Source: Cladocopium goreaui
Taxonomy: Eukaryota > Sar > Dinophyceae > Suessiales > Symbiodiniaceae
Direction of reading: 5' to 3'
Assembly: GCA_947184155.2 (NCBI GenBank)
Contig: CAMXCT020001840.1
Coordinates: forward strand, 1-64,000
Length of the DNA stretch: 64,000 bases
The notes below the pieces were generated by a model that was not told the origin of the DNA, searched no databases, and saw nothing but the letters and a program-made list of their open reading frames with translations. The position numbers were made by a program, and so were the translations under genes. Every line of letters starts with the position of its first letter. Position 1 is the first letter of the stretch. Of this stretch, positions 7,041 through 15,464 are shown in pieces.

Positions 7041-9747
7041 TCACCAAGAAACCTTTTCCTCGGTCAGCTTGCCATTTCATCACATCAAGGCAAAACTTGA
7101 ATACTGAGTATTTCCAGGAATTTGGTGAAGGATTTGTGATCAACACGTACTCAGGATCAAGCTTCTCAAGTTGTTTCCAAACTTGGTTTTGTTTCTTTTT
7201 GCTGTTGAAACTCCAACCATGCTTGTGCTCAATGGGTTCACCAACCTTCATGTTCAATCGTGCCATGTGCCAACTAAGACCAGTGTTGCTACTGAAGAGT
7301 TCCACAACATCACATTTGCCAGTTTGACAAAACCAGTGAGCTTGTTCACCTAAGTAGGCTTCAGCATATTCAGCGATGTCTGGTTCATAGTCATCTTCAT
7401 CTTCAACTGCAAGTGGAACAGGTTCCGATGTGTCAAATCCAGGAACAGCAACATCATGCCATTCATCATGGTCACGTCTCACCTTCGATTGATTAACACG
7501 CATGACTGCGTTGTCAACATGAACATTGACCATAGCACCTTCTTGAGAGATAACAGTACCTCTGATCCATCTTTCCTTCTTCCATGCCTTTGAAGCAATA
7601 GCATTAGCATTGACAGGGGAACTCCAAACGAAAACCTTGTCACCTGGTTTGTAAGGTCCATCTGATGGCATTGTTCGTTTGGCCATGTCATGTCTGAGGT
7701 CAGCAGCTTGTCTGGCTTTCTGATGTGCCCTCAGTGCTAACCTTTGCAACTCGAGTTGTGTTCTGTCTTCAGGTAAAGGGTCAACACTAAGTTGAGCAGG
7801 ATCAGAAGTCTCAATATCCAGAAGATCTGGTGGTCTTCTACCAGTGGCAATTTCCAAAGGAGAATAACCACTAACAGTGAGTTGAGTGTTTCTGGCCCAA
7901 ACAGTACGCTTCACAGCTTCTCTGATGGTGATTCCTTTGAACCTATCATCTTCAAGTTTCTTGGACATGATTTGCCATTGTCGTTTGAAAAGTCTGACAG
8001 CTGATTCAGCTCTGTTAGGCCATGGGGTTCTTGAACCACAGGGACATTCCTTGATACCATGAGTTCGGTAATAAGTCAGAAAGTCTTCTTGAAAGAAAGC
8101 TTCATCACCTACAATGGCTTTAGGCATACAATTGTGTTCATCACTCCACAACCTTAGAGCCTGAATGGTCTCCTTGTTGTTCAGTGAGTTTTGTGCCGTA
8201 GCCCAAAGTAAGTTGGTTGCACCATCAAGAACAAGCAACACCATGTACTTGTTCTTCCTCAACTGAATTTCAGCATGATCAACAAAGATAACATCTCCAA
8301 AGTTGGTGGATCGTATGCCTGAAATTCTGGCTCGCGGCGGTGGTGCAATGGAAGTACTACACACACGACACTTGTTGTACATCTCCTCATACTTCTGATA
8401 GACAGAGTCAGGAAGTCCTAACATGGAAGTCCTTCGTCTGAATTGAGTAGGAGACATGTGATAGTGTTTGATATGAAGCTTGTAAAGTTCCACACTATCC
8501 TCCAGTTTCCTGAGCATCTTTCTGTATGCTGGTGTCATGGCTTGCACTTCACTACCAGGCAGTGGAATCGAAACTCGCCTAGGCTCAAGAGCATCACTAC
8601 CTAGTTTCTCAACTTGACTTTCTGAATCTTGCTTACCACGGTTGCGCGCAGGTGCAGAATGTTTTGGTTCAATGACTTGAGGTTCATCTGAATCAATTTT
8701 GTCCAAACCTAACTCCCTAGCTACCTTATCAAGCTCATCTTCTTCATCAAGCTTGGGATAGGAGACAACAACCTTCTTTCTTGATGAACCTGATTGAGAG
8801 TCATCGACAACCTGAGGTTTCTGCTTACCTACGTGTCTTTTGGCTGCAGGTGGACCTACCTCAATCTTTTTCGAGCCTGGTCCATTTGAAATCGGTTTGC
8901 CTTCCTCCTTCTTTAAGGAGCTTGGCTTCTTCTTCTGTACACCTGATGGCACTGAAGAGGCTGACTCAGGGTGAAAAAGATCATCAATGTTTCCACGAAA
9001 GGGCTTTGCACGATCAATGTCACTTCTGACAATGTCATCTGGGATCACGTAGTCCTCCTTGATCTTGTAGATGGTCTTGCCCTTCCAGAACTCTTCACTC
9101 TGTTCAGAAAACCTCTTCTTCTCAGTGCGCCAGTTGTCCTTGTGAAGAACCTTCTTCTTGCTCTTCTGGAATTCCATGTGGGTTTCTCTCTCATCAAGAA
9201 GTTGATCTTTTGGAATTGGAGTTTTCTCTGATCGAGTCATCTCATGTAAGTTCATTCTCTTGTCCTTGTGGTGCCTGATGAGTTCACGACGTAGTGGATC
9301 AACCTGCCAGTAGTCACCAGTCACCAAAGCTTCTCCTTCATGATCATCTTGTTTGACAGCAATCTGGCTGTACTCAAAGTGATCGTGTTGTGAATAGAAA
9401 CTTTTGACTTGTGGAGTCTTGAAATGAACTTGGCTCATGTACCATGCTACATCTTGTAGGTCGAGAATGAGATGAGTACTAATGGCTGTCCTCAAAACCA
9501 TTTTTCTCATGCCAATACGTGCACAGGACAAATAAGCCTTCTCTGGAGTAAGTTCAAATTGAAATCCAAGGTTTCTCATCTGTGGAAGTGACATCAACAA
9601 TGGGACATCACCTTCTTCGACAATGTCGAATTCTGTAAACTGAGTGTTCCATCCATGATCATACATGAATATCACGAGCTTCTCAGTACATTTTGATTGT
9701 TGTGAGTTTGCAAAAAAAGAATCTTGAACTTGTTGGCTGAATTTCAT
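6946..9747 (-). CDS. Copia pol: C-terminal protease, integrase, methyltransferase-like domain
   Basis: 933 codons. Residues 1-75 are the C-terminal part of the retropepsin (VPLLMSLPQMRNLGF at 48-62), whose active-site Asp lies in the Gag frame. The integrase zinc-binding region has H425, H428, H430, C460 and C463. The catalytic core has D490 (VIFVDHAEI), D548 (AIVGDEAFF) and E581 (PNRAESAVRLF), a complete DDE set for inserting cDNA into the genome. A chromatin- or DNA-binding tail follows to about 770. Residues 812-910 (CDVVELFSSNTGLSW, then TNPSPNSW and FLVIAPPDSGFAQ) follow the pattern of a C5-methyltransferase Rossmann fold, but Pro-Ser replaces the catalytic Pro-Cys. The ATG overlaps the Gag stop by 4 bases. 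The protein ends after a frameshift near 7000. Confidence 0.9.
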   Translation of the reverse strand: MKFSQQVQDSFFANSQQSKCTEKLVIFMYDHGWNTQFTEFDIVEEGDVPLLMSLPQMRNLGFQFELTPEKAYLSCARIGMRKMVLRTAISTHLILDLQDVAWYMSQVHFKTPQVKSFYSQHDHFEYSQIAVKQDDHEGEALVTGDYWQVDPLRRELIRHHKDKRMNLHEMTRSEKTPIPKDQLLDERETHMEFQKSKKKVLHKDNWRTEKKRFSEQSEEFWKGKTIYKIKEDYVIPDDIVRSDIDRAKPFRGNIDDLFHPESASSVPSGVQKKKPSSLKKEEGKPISNGPGSKKIEVGPPAAKRHVGKQKPQVVDDSQSGSSRKKVVVSYPKLDEEDELDKVARELGLDKIDSDEPQVIEPKHSAPARNRGKQDSESQVEKLGSDALEPRRVSIPLPGSEVQAMTPAYRKMLRKLEDSVELYKLHIKHYHMSPTQFRRRTSMLGLPDSVYQKYEEMYNKCRVCSTSIAPPPRARISGIRSTNFGDVIFVDHAEIQLRKNKYMVLLVLDGATNLLWATAQNSLNNKETIQALRLWSDEHNCMPKAIVGDEAFFQEDFLTYYRTHGIKECPCGSRTPWPNRAESAVRLFKRQWQIMSKKLEDDRFKGITIREAVKRTVWARNTQLTVSGYSPLEIATGRRPPDLLDIETSDPAQLSVDPLPEDRTQLELQRLALRAHQKARQAADLRHDMAKRTMPSDGPYKPGDKVFVWSSPVNANAIASKAWKKERWIRGTVISQEGAMVNVHVDNAVMRVNQSKVRRDHDEWHDVAVPGFDTSEPVPLAVEDEDDYEPDIAEYAEAYLGEQAHWFCQTGKCDVVELFSSNTGLSWHMARLNMKVGEPIEHKHGWSFNSKKKQNQVWKQLEKLDPEYVLITNPSPNSWKYSVFKFCLDVMKWQADRGKGFLVIAPPDSGFAQFLAWKKFQKGQNQVSHWLFQP

Positions 9748-11843
9748 ACCAGTCCACTGTTGGGATGTGAGTCAACATATCTGCAAAATGCTTCAACTGC
9801 TCGTCGAGAGCCCATAGCTCTTGTGCATCCAAGATCCAGAATACACACAGTTGGTGGTGCAGAATTCTCTGTGTGAAAAGCTAGTCCATTCTCACATGCC
9901 AGATCAGTTTGTACAGTATGAAATGAAAAAGCACTCTGCTGTGATGGTTCCTCTATCTCTGTAGAGCATCCATGTGAAAACAATGATGTGCCTTCTGCCA
10001 ATGGCTTCCATGAAGCCTCACCTTCTTGAAGACCAACTTGCCTGGGCACTACAGCTGGACGTTGTTGTACACCTTGTCGTAGTGCACCAACTTCTCCAAC
10101 CAGAACAGGGAATCTCTTCATTTCTCTCCTGTTTTGATGTGCTCTTGCATCACGTTGGTTCTGTCCTCCACGACGAGTACGTCGTTGTTCATCTTGTGCT
10201 GCATACGTGGATGTCAAAACATCAACACGTGCTGGCTCTGTCTCTGCAACATCAACACGTGCTGGTTCAGTTGTTCCAAATGAAAAGAAACCATGACCAG
10301 AACTTGAAGCTGCAGAAGAATAATGAGCTTGTTGAGTTGGTTGATTCTGTATGGCAGGAGCTGATGTGGTCTGAGGTTGAACATAGTTCGACTTGCCTTT
10401 TCCATCTCCTGGCTTTCCTCCTTTTCCATCATCATCCTTGCCTTTCTTGCCTTTCTTTCCTTTTCCTTTTCCTTTTCCTTTCTTCTGGAAGTATCCATAC
10501 TCATCCATGTAGTACAGATCATCATAGGCCCAATAGCCTTCATTCCAGGTTTGATCATCGGCCACATAGCCGTCATAGTTTTCATTCCATTCATCTTCTT
10601 GCCATTCATCTTCATAACCTTCTTCACTCACCATGTGAGCACGGCCTTTTCTTCTTCCTTTTCCTCGGCCTTTTCCTTTTCTTGATTTGAAGAACCTTCG
10701 TCCTCCTCTGCCTTTTCCTTTTCCTTTTCTCTTTCCTTTACCTTTGCCTCGTCTGATGTATTTGCCTTGGAACCTTCTCTGATACCATGTGAAGTTGGCG
10801 TCATCATAAACCCAGAAAACATCTTCTAAGGCATCCAGGAATCCTTCTGCGCCGTCTTCTTCATCTTCGGCCCAATAGCCGTCGGTTCCTTCTAATTCAC
10901 CTTCATCCAGTACGAGGAAAGATCTTCTCTGTGCCATGCCAGAGGGTTGCATCAATGGATTGTCAACTGCTGTTTTGGTAGTGCAAAACATTTCCAAAAA
11001 CAGGTCACATAGTTCTTGAATACTGTATCGATCGAGGGTTCGTCCACGATGTGTCATGATACTTGTGAGTGTGTTTCTCTGATCTTGACTCAGGTCAGCT
11101 AGACTTACAAAAATCAATGCTAGCAAATTTTCACCCAGTGGGAATGCTTGTCGCTGTGCTTCTCTACGATTTTCCTGAAATTGTCTGAATGCCGCTAGTG
11201 CCAGTTCATCTGTCCAAGGAACAGCTACATGGGGTGTTCCTGAGGCTGCTGCTACTTCAGCTCTCTCTTGTTGATCTCGTTCATGTTCTTGACGTCGTTG
11301 TTGAACAAACAGAATTGCTTCAGGACTAGTCACTGTTACTTCTGGAAGTAAATCCATCCAAGACTCAATAAGTCTATTGCCAGTGAGTTGAAATCTAGTC
11401 ATCCACTTCTGAAGATCCATGGTTCCTCTGTTGAACTTCATGAACTGCATGAAACGGTATAAGAACACGTTCTGGGCACCTTTGATGAAATGAGGTCGTA
11501 GAAATCTTTTGAAATAAGCCACTCCTTCATAGGGATCCCTGAGTAATTCTCTATCCAATAGCCTCTTGTATTGTTGAGCATCTCCTTCCAGTCTGTTGCG
11601 CAATGCTGGACCACGTTTCTCTGGTTCTAACTCCGTAATGTCACACCAGTCATCAATTGCATCCTCAAAAGCAAAGAAGCTGGTTCGCCCATCATAGGCT
11701 GGAGCAACCTTTGTGGTCATCTGTTGCGTCATATGAATCTGTGTATGCTGGGGTGCTCTTCTCATTGCATAAGAGTCATATTGGTTCCATTCATTTGCAT
11801 CGACAATGTCGAAGTCATCATCATCATAGCCATGGCTTGCCAT
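9744..11843 (-). CDS. Gag-protease ORF with KG-rich nucleocapsid region
   Basis: 699 codons from an ATG (MASHGYDDDDFD). Residues about 45-300 are the alpha-helical capsid-like region of copia Gag (WCDITELEPEKRGPALRNRL, YKRLLDRELLRDPYEGVAYF). No CCHC zinc knuckle is present. Instead there are two strongly basic stretches of KG/RG repeats (GKGKGKRKGKGKGRGG and KKGKGKGKGKKGKKGK) separated by an acidic, Tyr/Trp-rich segment; these probably bind RNA. The last 40 residues contain CILDLGCTRAMGS, the retropepsin active-site loop with D670 and D-L-G in place of D-T/S-G. The protease is cut by the stop at 9744-9746 and continues in the next ORF, so Gag and Pol were probably one polyprotein. Confidence 0.9.
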   Translation of the reverse strand: MASHGYDDDDFDIVDANEWNQYDSYAMRRAPQHTQIHMTQQMTTKVAPAYDGRTSFFAFEDAIDDWCDITELEPEKRGPALRNRLEGDAQQYKRLLDRELLRDPYEGVAYFKRFLRPHFIKGAQNVFLYRFMQFMKFNRGTMDLQKWMTRFQLTGNRLIESWMDLLPEVTVTSPEAILFVQQRRQEHERDQQERAEVAAASGTPHVAVPWTDELALAAFRQFQENRREAQRQAFPLGENLLALIFVSLADLSQDQRNTLTSIMTHRGRTLDRYSIQELCDLFLEMFCTTKTAVDNPLMQPSGMAQRRSFLVLDEGELEGTDGYWAEDEEDGAEGFLDALEDVFWVYDDANFTWYQRRFQGKYIRRGKGKGKRKGKGKGRGGRRFFKSRKGKGRGKGRRKGRAHMVSEEGYEDEWQEDEWNENYDGYVADDQTWNEGYWAYDDLYYMDEYGYFQKKGKGKGKGKKGKKGKDDDGKGGKPGDGKGKSNYVQPQTTSAPAIQNQPTQQAHYSSAASSSGHGFFSFGTTEPARVDVAETEPARVDVLTSTYAAQDEQRRTRRGGQNQRDARAHQNRREMKRFPVLVGEVGALRQGVQQRPAVVPRQVGLQEGEASWKPLAEGTSLFSHGCSTEIEEPSQQSAFSFHTVQTDLACENGLAFHTENSAPPTVCILDLGCTRAMGSRRAVEAFCRYVDSHPNSGLV

Positions 11844-11887
11844 TTCTTGGGCTCTACCTGGAGCTCACCCTCAATGAGGGATCACTG

Positions 11888-11898
11888 CTCCGCTACCA
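11888..11898 (-). promoter_or_regulatory. Candidate primer-binding site of the copia element
   Basis: The minus strand reads TGGTAGCGGAG about 50 bases upstream of the Gag ATG. Its first eight bases are complementary to the 3' end CGCTACCA known from initiator tRNA-Met of some eukaryotes. Two bases outward the plus strand reads TG (11901), the expected LTR terminal dinucleotide. The call rests on position and an eight-base match; the second LTR is outside the window. Confidence 0.4.
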
Positions 11899-12246
11899 CT
11901 TGAAGAGGGGCCCTAGCGTCTACTTCAAGATCAGCTAAGGCGTCTTCCCCAATGACAGCACTCTTTTACTCTCAGCCTGTTGCCGGTCAGTGCTTGTCTA
12001 CAGGGTTACTCTATATACCTCTTTCTTGAGCCTTGAAGGCGCATATAAATGTGCTCAATACTCATGCATGTACCTATGTAGGTATTAGGTCGAAACAAAA
12101 ACAAGGGCGCAGCGCCTCCCCCCAAAGCAGAATGCAAGCACCTCTTCTCACATGTTACGTTGCTAGTTTTCAAGAGAAGGTTGGTCATGTGATACTCAGG
12201 GATGTAAATACTGTGCAAAATGCATCTTACATGAAAATCAAGTATT
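11899..12246. other. Probable LTR or leader of the copia element, unconfirmed
   Basis: No ORF of substance. If the primer site is right, this stretch should be at least part of the 5' LTR. The minus strand has GTATATAG at 12011-12018, a possible TATA-like site, although dinoflagellate promoters usually lack a TATA box. The outer LTR end cannot be placed without the partner LTR. Confidence 0.35.
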
Positions 12247-12248
12247 TA

Positions 12249-12626
12249 AAGCAGGCAAAGCAAAAAAAAAAGAAAAAAAAAGCAGAGAAGCAAAGAAACA
12301 GGAAACGCACAAAAGCAAAACAGCAGAAAGGCAAAGAAGCAGGAAAAGCAGAAAAGCAGAGAAGCAGGAAAGCAGGAAAAGCAGAGAAGCAACAGGAAAA
12401 GCAGAGAAGGAAAAACAGAAAAGCAAAAAAGCAGAAGAAGCAGAGAAGCAGGAGAAGCAGAAAAGCAAAAGAAGCAGAAAGCAGGCGCAGAAGCAGAAGC
12501 AGAAGCAGAAAAGCAGAAAAGCAAAAAGCAGAAAAGCAGGAAAAGCAGAAGCAGGAAAAGCAGGAAAAGCAGGAAAAGCAGGAAAGCAGAGAAGCAGGAA
12601 AAGCAGGAAAAGCAGAGAAGCAGGAA
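12249..12626. repeat. Purine-rich minisatellite of AAGCAG and GGAAAAGCAG units
   Basis: Nearly pure A/G with regularly placed C: irregular repeats of AAAGCAGAGAAGCAGGAA-type units over about 380 bases. All long ORFs across it on both strands are low-complexity by-products of the repeat. Confidence 0.9.
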
Positions 12627-12639
12627 TCCAAAAATAATT

Positions 12640-15440
12640 CCTAAACCTGATCAAAAAAAAAATCCTAAAATAATTAGCCCTCCTTATTATATTTATGCAC
12701 GTCTTTTACCCTTCAGTTTCTCTATTGGTTGTTTGGGAGATTTGCCACACATCAGTTCCAATACTCATCACATGTAAAGTTCTGCTCAAGTTTTGAAGAA
12801 CGAATCTATTCTCTTTTGGACGTCAGGAACCTTTGTTGCATGTGGTGATCCGGTGATCCCTTCACTTGACTCGGGCCTTGCCCACTTACGTCACTTGCCC
12901 ACTTGTACTGCATCAAGAACAAGAAGAACCAAGACTCATTGCCACTGGCAGCAGGGGAAAGCGAGGCAGAACTGGCCGCAGCGGCGCCGTGTAGCTCGTC
13001 TGAAGCTCGAATCCCTCATTTTCATCACCTGTAATGCCTCCCAAGATATGCATTGAATTGAACTGTGATATGACCGCCCTTCCAACCCAAGGCTCTTGCA
13101 TGCTCTTCCTGTCTTCTTTGTTCTCTCTCATTCTATGATCACTCTCTCTATCTCTTCCGAAAACTCTACAGGGCAGGCCTGGAGCAGTCAAGCCAGGTTT
13201 ACTGTTGCTATTGGATCTGCCCACCCCAGGCTGTGCCTGAGACCTCACGAGATGTGAAGGTGAAGATAGGTGAAGACAATATGACAAATGCCATCGCTTT
13301 CGCAAGTGGCAGCAAGCGCGCTTGCATTTGTTTACTGAGTTTGCACCAAATCGAAGACAAGTGGCACAAACGATGGCTTGTGTGTGAAGAAAGGTGCAAG
13401 CAACACTTTGGTCTCTTGCACATGATTGTTGACCGATGCCTTCCTTGGATTTGCACGCGGAGAGCAGGTGCAAACCAATGCAAAAGAATGGATGCCAGCA
13501 GCAGGTGTTGCACTTCAAAATGCCTCGAAAGGCCACGCCTGTGGCATTTGGTCATAGCAAGTCTTAAAAATAGTGAGTTTTTGCTGATGATGGTGCCTCA
13601 GCTTGAACCACTGGGCCTTAGGGAGCCTTCTCTGACTTCCTTACACAAGCTGGGGCATACGACAGACTGCAAGGACCGGGACTGCGCTTCAGATCGGAGG
13701 CAAAAGCAATTCCAAAATATTCCAAGCATCAGCAAATCTTGGTACAACACTCGATCCACAGGGTCCGAGAAAGCGATCGACTCCTTGCAAAATCATTGTG
13801 TGACTATACACTGCAAAGGCCAGGGTGCTCCAACGGGACAACGATTCTTGGAACTCACAGGCTGGGCATGACTGCACCAACATTGCTTAGCAGCCAGAAT
13901 GTTACAAAAATGCCAGAAGTGATTCAGAGTCTTCACAATTACTTTACTACTTCACGACTTTATACTTTACAACATTTCCAACTGTCTACACAACAATATG
14001 ACATTATATGACTATTAATTATATGCTTCACATGATTTCATATGATTTTGGAAACGAAGACTTTAGCCTTTCTGCCATGTCGCGGTTTGAGCCAGCAGCC
14101 CTCGCAGCATCTGCAGGGCGGCAGCGCCAGGTGAAGCCGCTGCCGCAAGTGCAAGGTGCAGAAAGTTCAGGTCCTTGGAGACGAAAAAAATCCTGGGATG
14201 TCTCCAGGATGTCTCAAGCCTTCTCAAGACAGGGAGAGATGATGTATGATGATGTATGCTGATGTAATGCAAGCCGGGGAGCAAAGAGCCACTGAAGGAG
14301 GTGTGACATTCCTCTGCAGCAAAGATTTGTTCAGTCCGTTGACGATGCCACTGAAAGCTTTGAAGGAACACCACATGAGCTTCGATTTCCAGACCGTCGT
14401 GAAACACTCTACAGATCTCTACAGGCTCTAGCGACTCTAGCGATCAGATTTCAATCTGGGCCAGGCCTGACCGCTTCAATCGAGCTAGGTCGGATGGTTT
14501 GTCCTCATGTGCGCTTCCAATTTGCATTAAAGCAAGGAACAAAGGAATGTATAAACATGTGTGCTCGTAATTGCAAATGACATCTGTGTAATTATACGGT
14601 ACGTGTTTATATATATATAATTATATATAATTATATATATATACTTGTAACTTGTAAATATCAGATTATTTTAGTATGATTATGATTTGATTTAATATCT
14701 GAATTGACTTACGCGTATGTGCATTTATGTCATTTATCTCTGTGTGTGTGTGCGTTGCATCTGGCATGATATATCGATACGCAATCATTTGTGAGACATT
14801 GCATTTGCACATTCATAAGACATTTTAGCTATCATCCAATCTTTCGATCCACCTACCGGTCCCAAAATGAGCAGGGCACCGCTCAGAAATCATCTGTTGT
14901 GATGTCAAATGTACGCCGTGTCCGTCGAATTAATTGAAGCGTGTGCATCCATGGATTCTGATCTATCTATATAAGTCTATGGATCTATGTATCCATCTAT
15001 GTATCTGCTGTCTATCAACCTGTAACTCCCCTCAAACAGCCACACTGCATTTGGCATTGTTGACTTGTTGACACTGCGGCGACACTGCGCCTCCGTAGCC
15101 GATTCCAATTATATTATATATATATATATTATGTCGGTACATGATGTTGCATGTAGTTGATGGTAGTTGTGGGATATGTTTATTCATCTTGTATCTGGCT
15201 GAGTGCGCATGCCTCCAGCTGCCTGAGAAAACTGCCAGCCTCGTAGGCTGCTGCAAAGCACTCGGCAAGTGCTGCTTTCAAAGCAGCCGCTGCGGGTGTG
15301 CTGCCTCTCGATGGTCGCTGTCCAGGCACCCCAGTTTCAAATCCGCCGACCCCGGCCTTGGCCAAGGCAGGGGCGGCGCCTGGGGCCACCGCAGGTGTGG
15401 AACTTCTCCTTCTTCGCTTTCCACGGTCAAACCCATCTTG
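12640..15440. other. Gene-poor region
   Basis: No ORF here has a recognisable domain. An AT microsatellite lies at about 14608-14645 and another at 15110-15130. I see no tRNA, rRNA or transposon motif. Confidence 0.5.
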
Positions 15441-15464
15441 CAGCCATCAAGCTACATCAATAGC

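Larger units (their letters stand above)
1..11901 (-). mobile_element. Ty1/copia-type LTR retrotransposon, partial and decayed
   Basis: The sense strand is the minus strand. Order from right to left is Gag, protease, integrase, methyltransferase-like domain, RT, RNase H, Tpt1-like ORF and a helical ORF, after which the element leaves the window. Integrase before RT is the Ty1/copia (Pseudoviridae) order. A candidate primer-binding site lies upstream of Gag. The 3' LTR is outside the window, so LTR ends and target-site duplication cannot be set. At least four frame changes (near 9.7, 7.0, 6.45 and 0.15 kb) and two in-frame TGA codons (1094-1096, 2918-2920) interrupt the coding region. This copy is therefore probably inactive, unless the indels are assembly errors. 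Confidence 0.92.

Noticed and set aside
12025-12032. GGCTCAAG in sense upstream of the copia Gag, as a spliced-leader remnant
   Set aside because: An eight-base match is expected about twice in this window by chance; another copy lies at 33529, just upstream of a channel exon. No further leader bases match.
12033-12644. Lys/Glu/Gln-rich ORF and complementary Leu/Phe/Cys-rich ORFs
   Set aside because: Direct products of the AAGCAG purine repeat.
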